A stretch of DNA of 64,000 bases from Bog-756 sp963699085 (GTDB lineage: Bacteria; Actinomycetota; Acidimicrobiia; Acidimicrobiales; RAAP-2): assembly GCA_963699085.1 (NCBI GenBank), contig CAVOTH010000004.1, forward strand, positions 372,001-436,000. Direction: 5' to 3'. This document shows, in pieces, positions 59,801-64,000 of this stretch (position 1 is its first letter; the number at the start of each line of letters is the position of its first letter). The position numbers were made by a program, and so were the translations under genes. The notes beneath the pieces are model-generated. The model saw only the letters and a program-made list of their open reading frames with translations. It was not told the origin of the DNA and searched no databases.

Positions 59801-61930
59801 GTGTCGGTGGAGCGAACCAAGGGTGCGAACGGATCCTCCACCGCTGGGAGAAGGTCCGCGGGAGCGGTGGGCCGGCCCGGGTCGGCCGGCGAGAACTCGG
59901 TGAGTCGACGTCGACTTCGACTTGGGGCGATGATCGGTGTCGCCGTCATCGTCCTGGCGTCATGGGCGGGCGTGATCGCCCTGGCCCAGCCGGCGTCCGC
60001 CTACTCCTCATCTGTCGTGACCCTCGACGGGCATGGCTACGGCCCGGGGGTGGGAATGGGTCAGTGGGGTGCCTTCGGGTACGCCCTCGCCGGCACCGGC
60101 TGGCAGCAGATCGTCGAGCACTACTACTCGACCGCCCTTCCCGAGCCCTTGACCGCGCCGCAGGAGAGTAACGAGATCACCGTCGCCCTCACCGAGAACG
60201 ACGACAACGACGTCTTCGTCTACTCGGACAGCGCTTATACCGTCAGCGGATTCCCGATCGCCGCCAACCAGGCGGTGTGGATGCACGCCACCGGCGGTGG
60301 TACCTGGTCCCTGTCCTCGGCGGAAGGCTGCGCTGGGCCGACCTGGACCCAGTTCGCCACCGGGGTATCCAACCCGACGGCGACCCCGGATGTGGACTCG
60401 AGCCTCGGTGCCTCGAATGCGGCCGAATTGGCGATGCAGCTGTGCTTCCCGGGCGGGAACATCTCCATGCGAGGTTCGCTCGGCGCCACATACAACAGCG
60501 CCGGGGCCGAGCGCACGATCAACACGCTTCCGCTCGAGGACTACGTGGCGGGAGTGGTGCCCAACGAGTCCCCGGCCTATTGGGGGACGATCGGCGGACC
60601 TGGACCGCAGGCCCAGGCCTGGGGCTTCCAGGAGCTCGAGGCGCAGGCAGTCGCCACCCGCTCGTACGTCATGTCCGGCCTCAACAGTTACGGCGGCTAT
60701 GCCGACACGTGTGACCAGACGTGCCAGACCTACCGCGGTTTGACCAACGAGAATCCGCTCACTGACGCCGCCACGAACGCCACCGAGGGCACGGTCATGG
60801 AGTACGCGCCGGGCGGTGTGGCCAGCGGGGTCCCGCTCACCACCCAGTACTCTGCTTCGACGGGCGGATACACGGCACCGGGTACGTTCCCGGCCGTCGT
60901 GGACGCCGGTGATGCCGTCTGCCCACCGGGAGTCAACGGGGCGTGCAACCCGAACCACGATTGGCAGGCCTCGGTTCCGGTGTCGTCGATCGAGGCGACC
61001 TGGCCTCAGCTCGGCACGCTCGAGACCGTGTCGATCAGCGCCCGGAACGGCTATGGCGACTGGGGCGGCCGGGTCACCTCGATGACCCTCGTCGGCTCGG
61101 GGCAGAACGTGGTGGTGACCGGCGACCAGTTCGCCGCCGCCTTCAACCTGATGTCGGACTGGTTCATCGTCACGAACACACTGCCCACCCCGGCTGTGTC
61201 GATCACGCCCACCCCGGACGGCGCCGGCTACTGGCTCAACGGGTCGGACGGTTCAGTGGTGGGATTCGGTGACGCAAACTTCTTCGGCTCGATGTCCGGA
61301 CTGGCGCTGGCCGCCCCTGTGGTCGGCATGGCGTCCACGCCCAGCGGGCAGGGCTATTGGGAGGTGGCCGCTGACGGTGGAATCTTCTCCTACGGCAACG
61401 CCAATTTCTACGGCTCGACCGGAGCCATCCATCTCAACCGTCCCATCGTCGGTATGGCACGCACCGGCGACGGTAACGGGTACTGGCTCGTGGCCGCCGA
61501 TGGTGGGGTGTTCTCCTACGGCGACGCCAACTTCTATGGCTCCACCGGTGCCATGCACCTCAACCAGCCCATCGTCGGGATGGCCGCCACTTCCGACAGC
61601 AGGGGCTACTGGCTCGTCGCCGCCGACGGAGGGGTATTCGCTTTCGGGGACGCTGCCTTCTACGGATCGATGGGTGGTCATCCGCTCAACCGCCCGATCG
61701 TGGGCATGGCGTCCACCCCCAGCGGCACGGGCTACTGGATGGTGGCCTCCGACGGTGGGATCTTCTCCTTCGGATCCGCACCGTTCGAGGGCTCGGCGGG
61801 CGCCCTGACACTGGCTCAGCCCGTCGTCGGGATGGCCCGCACCAGGGACGGCAACGGTTACTGGCTGGCCGCCGCCGACGGTGGGATCTTCAGCTACGGA
61901 GATGCCGCCTTCTATGGTTCCGCCGCCTAA
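59801..61930 (+). CDS. Secreted SpoIID/LytB-domain protein with C-terminal GYW/FAFG repeats
   Basis: A 709-residue exported protein. A hydrophobic segment (LGAMIGVAVIVLASWAGVIALA) after RRRLRL ends at QPASA, a signal peptide. Residues about 75-455 form a SpoIID/LytB domain: HGYGPGVGMGQWGAFGYAL, NTLPLEDYVAGVVPNE, ELEAQAVATRSYVMSG and YSASTGGYT are its hallmarks. SpoIID proteins are lytic transglycosylases acting on denuded peptidoglycan, and many non-sporeformers carry the domain as a cell-wall hydrolase or its activator. From about residue 463, 5-6 repeats match those of the upstream protein. GTG 59801; TTG 59792 would add three residues. Confidence 0.87.
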   Translation: MSVERTKGANGSSTAGRRSAGAVGRPGSAGENSVSRRRLRLGAMIGVAVIVLASWAGVIALAQPASAYSSSVVTLDGHGYGPGVGMGQWGAFGYALAGTGWQQIVEHYYSTALPEPLTAPQESNEITVALTENDDNDVFVYSDSAYTVSGFPIAANQAVWMHATGGGTWSLSSAEGCAGPTWTQFATGVSNPTATPDVDSSLGASNAAELAMQLCFPGGNISMRGSLGATYNSAGAERTINTLPLEDYVAGVVPNESPAYWGTIGGPGPQAQAWGFQELEAQAVATRSYVMSGLNSYGGYADTCDQTCQTYRGLTNENPLTDAATNATEGTVMEYAPGGVASGVPLTTQYSASTGGYTAPGTFPAVVDAGDAVCPPGVNGACNPNHDWQASVPVSSIEATWPQLGTLETVSISARNGYGDWGGRVTSMTLVGSGQNVVVTGDQFAAAFNLMSDWFIVTNTLPTPAVSITPTPDGAGYWLNGSDGSVVGFGDANFFGSMSGLALAAPVVGMASTPSGQGYWEVAADGGIFSYGNANFYGSTGAIHLNRPIVGMARTGDGNGYWLVAADGGVFSYGDANFYGSTGAMHLNQPIVGMAATSDSRGYWLVAADGGVFAFGDAAFYGSMGGHPLNRPIVGMASTPSGTGYWMVASDGGIFSFGSAPFEGSAGALTLAQPVVGMARTRDGNGYWLAAADGGIFSYGDAAFYGSAA
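61198..61928 (+). repeat. Second coding array of GYW/FxFG repeats
   Basis: About six units of the same 42-45-residue pattern as in the 57384 gene (GYWLVAADGGVFSYGDANFYGSTG and near copies, here often Ser-Tyr-Gly rather than Ala-Phe-Gly). The array ends the protein. Confidence 0.88.
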
Positions 61931-62020
61931 GCGGTTCCGGATGGCCCGCGGTTCGGCGCGGCGGCGGGTCGATTCGGCGGATCAGGGGCGGGGATCAGTG
62001 AACCTCCCAGGTCGGGCACC

Positions 62021-62026
62021 TAGTGT
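62021..62026 (+). promoter_or_regulatory. Putative -10 (TAGTGT) of membrane-protein gene
   Basis: TAGTGT lies 9 nt before the ATG at 62036. The gap 61931-62020 shows no other feature. Confidence 0.3.
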
Positions 62027-62035
62027 CAGGTCGGG

Positions 62036-64000
62036 ATGGGGGACGAACCGATAGGCACATCCGACCCGATAGGCACGTCCGACCGCAGGGTCCCGGCGAC
62101 GCCGAGCCGGTGGGGACATGGAGCATGGCGGTCGATCTTCTTCGCCCCGGTGGGCGATGGGCAGCGGCGGCGTCGGGGGAGCGATGCCATCCGGGCCGGC
62201 CTGAGCCTGCTGGTGATTCTCGTCTGCTGGCTCGCCACCCGCGTCAACTCCTCGAGCGAGCGGGTCATCGTGCATGCCCTGACCCCACCGCCTGACGGGA
62301 TTCGATGGCTGGTGGACTCGGTGTGGTGGATCGGGTCCTTCGGTCTGATCGCCGTCGTGGTGATCCTCGCCCTGTTCTCGCGGCGGTGGACGGTGATCCG
62401 TGACTGTCTGCTGTCCGGTTTCGGCGCCTGGCTCATCTGTGTGCTGATCGGCTACCTTCTGGGGAGCGACGGGGGACGTCCGCCGTCGACCGCCCTGGTC
62501 GAGTTCTCGGCCGTGTTTCCGGTGGCGCGGGTGGCCGCCACTGTCGCCGTGGCCGGCACCGCCATCCCGTACTTCAGTCGATGGCTGCAGCGGGCTATCC
62601 GGGTGGTGATCGTGGTACTGGCGGTGGCCACGATCGTTGACCAGGCCGGCCTGCCTGTGGCCGTACTGGCCAGTCTGGGCGTCGGCGTCCTTGTGACCGC
62701 CGTGGTCCACCTGTCGTTCGGTTCCCCTCTCGGGCTCCCGTCGGCGTCTGAGGCGGCGGTGTTGATCGAAGCCCTGGGTATCGCCGTGACCGACGTGACC
62801 CCTGTTGCCATCCAGGAGTGGGGGGTCGGCCGGTTCGTCGCCAATTCGCACGGCGCCCCGATCGACGTCGCCGTCTACGGCCGTGACGCTTCGGACGCGC
62901 AGCTCCTGGCCAAGACGGCGCGCTTCATGCTCTACCGGGACTCGGGGCCGACATTGACGCTGACCCGGCGCCAACAGGTCGAGCATGAGGCGTACGTGAC
63001 GCTCCTGGCCGAACGAGCCGGCGTGCGTGTGGCCCGGGTCCTCGCCGCCGGACCCGCGGGACCCGCCCGGGATGCCCTATTGGTGACCTCGATTCCCGCC
63101 GGTCGACCATTGGCGGCGCTTCCCATGTACGAGTTGGCACCGTCTCCAGACCTCGCCACCGACTCCGATCCGAACGATGCTTGTGCTGATGGCCCGGCTG
63201 ATCTCGGTGCCAAGGCAGATCCGGGTGGGCCGGAGCCATCGGTAGTGGGGCCACCACCGATGTCGACCGACGGCGACGGGGCGGCGGCAAGTGAAGGATC
63301 GGCGATCGATGACGCAACCCTCGACGACATCTTCGGTCAGGTCCTCAACCTGCGGAACGCAGGGATTGCGCACGGCGGGCTGTCGGTGGAGTCGATCTTC
63401 GTAGACGACCAGGGACGGTCCGGATTGGTCGACATGCGGGCGGCGTCCACCATGGCGAAGCCCGAGCAGTTCGACCAGGACCTGGCCGCCACGCTGGCAT
63501 CGACGTCCCTGGTGGTCGGACCCGAACGGGCCATCGAATCCTCGGCTCGGGTCCTGCCACCGGACGCGTTGGTGTCCGCGCTCCCGTTTCTCCTCCGCGC
63601 CGCGCTCAACCCGGTGGCATCGAAGTCGATGCGCGGCAAAAAGGCGCATCTCATGGCGTTGCGGGAGCAAGGTGCGAAGGCGGCAGGAGTCGAAGTACCG
63701 AAGCTCATCGAGCCGCGGCGCATCAGTTGGGTCGACCTCTTCCTGGTGGTCGGAACCCTGATCGGTGGGTGGGCCCTGATCGCCGTGCTGGTCAACGTCA
63801 CCAAGTCATGGAGCACGATCACCGGGGCGAAGTGGGGCTGGGTCGCCGCCACGTTCGTCCTGGCCCAGGCCGCCTATCCGGCGCTGGCCATTGCCACCGT
63901 CGGCTCGGTCACTGACACCATGCCGTACGGAAGGACGGTATCCCTCGAGGTCGCGAACACGTTCGTCTCGTTGGCCGGTGGCTCGATGGGTGCCCTGGCC
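62036..64000 (+). CDS. Membrane protein with degenerate kinase-like and LPG-synthase/YbhN-type flippase domains (partial)
   Basis: The frame is open from ATG 62036 through the window edge (655 codons, 3' end missing). An 18-bp tandem duplication near the start (62048-62083) encodes PIGTSD twice. Residues about 55-225 form five or six membrane helices. Residues about 240-540 resemble a protein-kinase-like fold with IAHGGLSVESIFVDDQG and GLVDMRAAS where HxDxxxxN and DFG would be, so the catalytic Asp residues are missing or replaced. From about 560 a second membrane region begins (ISWVDLFLVVGTLIGGWALIAVL, then YGRTVSLEVANTFVSLAGGSMGALA), the start of a YbhN/LPG-synthase flippase-like domain. 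Role unknown; lipid or glycan-lipid handling is likely. Confidence 0.75.
   Translation, partial: MGDEPIGTSDPIGTSDRRVPATPSRWGHGAWRSIFFAPVGDGQRRRRGSDAIRAGLSLLVILVCWLATRVNSSSERVIVHALTPPPDGIRWLVDSVWWIGSFGLIAVVVILALFSRRWTVIRDCLLSGFGAWLICVLIGYLLGSDGGRPPSTALVEFSAVFPVARVAATVAVAGTAIPYFSRWLQRAIRVVIVVLAVATIVDQAGLPVAVLASLGVGVLVTAVVHLSFGSPLGLPSASEAAVLIEALGIAVTDVTPVAIQEWGVGRFVANSHGAPIDVAVYGRDASDAQLLAKTARFMLYRDSGPTLTLTRRQQVEHEAYVTLLAERAGVRVARVLAAGPAGPARDALLVTSIPAGRPLAALPMYELAPSPDLATDSDPNDACADGPADLGAKADPGGPEPSVVGPPPMSTDGDGAAASEGSAIDDATLDDIFGQVLNLRNAGIAHGGLSVESIFVDDQGRSGLVDMRAASTMAKPEQFDQDLAATLASTSLVVGPERAIESSARVLPPDALVSALPFLLRAALNPVASKSMRGKKAHLMALREQGAKAAGVEVPKLIEPRRISWVDLFLVVGTLIGGWALIAVLVNVTKSWSTITGAKWGWVAATFVLAQAAYPALAIATVGSVTDTMPYGRTVSLEVANTFVSLAGGSMGALA
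62048..62083. repeat. 18-bp tandem duplication at 5' end of membrane-protein gene
   Basis: CCGATAGGCACATCCGAC (62048-62065) recurs at 62066-62083 with one substitution, doubling the hexapeptide PIGTSD. Confidence 0.8.

Noticed and set aside
1..64000. Mobile elements or prophage
   Set aside because: No transposase, integrase, phage structural or plasmid gene was seen, and composition is even; the two frameshifts are not next to any insertion.

Overview
This is a high-GC (roughly 70%) bacterial chromosome segment, densely coded in many short runs of translationally coupled genes (ATGA, GTGA, TTGA and TGATG overlaps) with frequent GTG/TTG starts. Several genes have a TANNNT box 5-9 nt upstream of the start codon and no Shine-Dalgarno, the layout of actinobacterial leaderless transcripts. 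F420/LLM oxidoreductases, a DDN-type nitroreductase, a fused two-domain acyl-CoA dehydrogenase, a thiolase-like/DUF35 pair and secreted proteins ending in GYW-VASDGG-FAFG repeats suggest an actinobacterium, most likely a member of Acidimicrobiia. The class-level placement is inference from gene content. No rRNA, CRISPR array, phage or insertion sequence was seen.

Region 1 (1-9.1 kb, mostly minus): thiolase-like protein, DUF35 Zn-ribbon protein and 2-hydroxyacid dehydrogenase; a divergent FGGY kinase with no normal start codon; alcohol dehydrogenase, SDR, PIG-L deacetylase and a drug-type ABC exporter. Region 2 (9.2-20.3 kb): a Leu/Ile/Val-type substrate-binding protein behind a 24-codon leader ORF, a PhyH dioxygenase, then a sugar-catabolic set: GH13 (frameshifted), ThuA, GH1, GH4 (frameshifted), dehydrogenase, LacD-like aldolase and FGGY kinase. 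Region 3 (20.4-25.5 kb): an unusual transporter set made of an MFS permease fused to a LivF-type ATPase, a LivH-LivM fusion and LivG. Region 4 (25.5-36.6 kb): TauD dioxygenase, alpha/beta hydrolase, NagB, Zn-alcohol dehydrogenase, VOC, two LLM oxidoreductases, ABM, DUF427, thioesterase, DMT permease and acyl-CoA ligase.

Region 5 (36.6-42.0 kb) is a beta-oxidation-like cluster: MaoC-N hydratase, enoyl-CoA hydratase, fused acyl-CoA dehydrogenase, MaoC and SDR. Its intergenic gaps carry perfect or near-perfect palindromes, one matching the mycobacterial KstR operator pattern. Region 6 (42.2-55.1 kb) is a surface-glycan assembly and export cluster: a DUF4214-methyltransferase, a DDN-type protein, tRNA-Leu(UAG), two divergent methyltransferase-like proteins, five glycosyltransferases of two paralogous families, and a Wzm/Wzt ABC exporter. 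A solitary clpP is translationally coupled to wzm. Region 7 (55.1-64 kb) holds a GT39-like membrane glycosyltransferase, two secreted proteins (a beta-propeller protein and a SpoIID/LytB-domain protein) with the same C-terminal repeat, and a large membrane protein with a degenerate kinase-like domain and an LPG-synthase/YbhN-type flippase domain that runs off the window.

Together the genes describe uptake and breakdown of sugars and lipid-like acyl compounds, plus building and export of a complex cell-surface glycan. Recurring themes are gene-end microduplications spanning stop codons, short leader ORFs coupled to the following gene, and clean palindromes in the few intergenic gaps.
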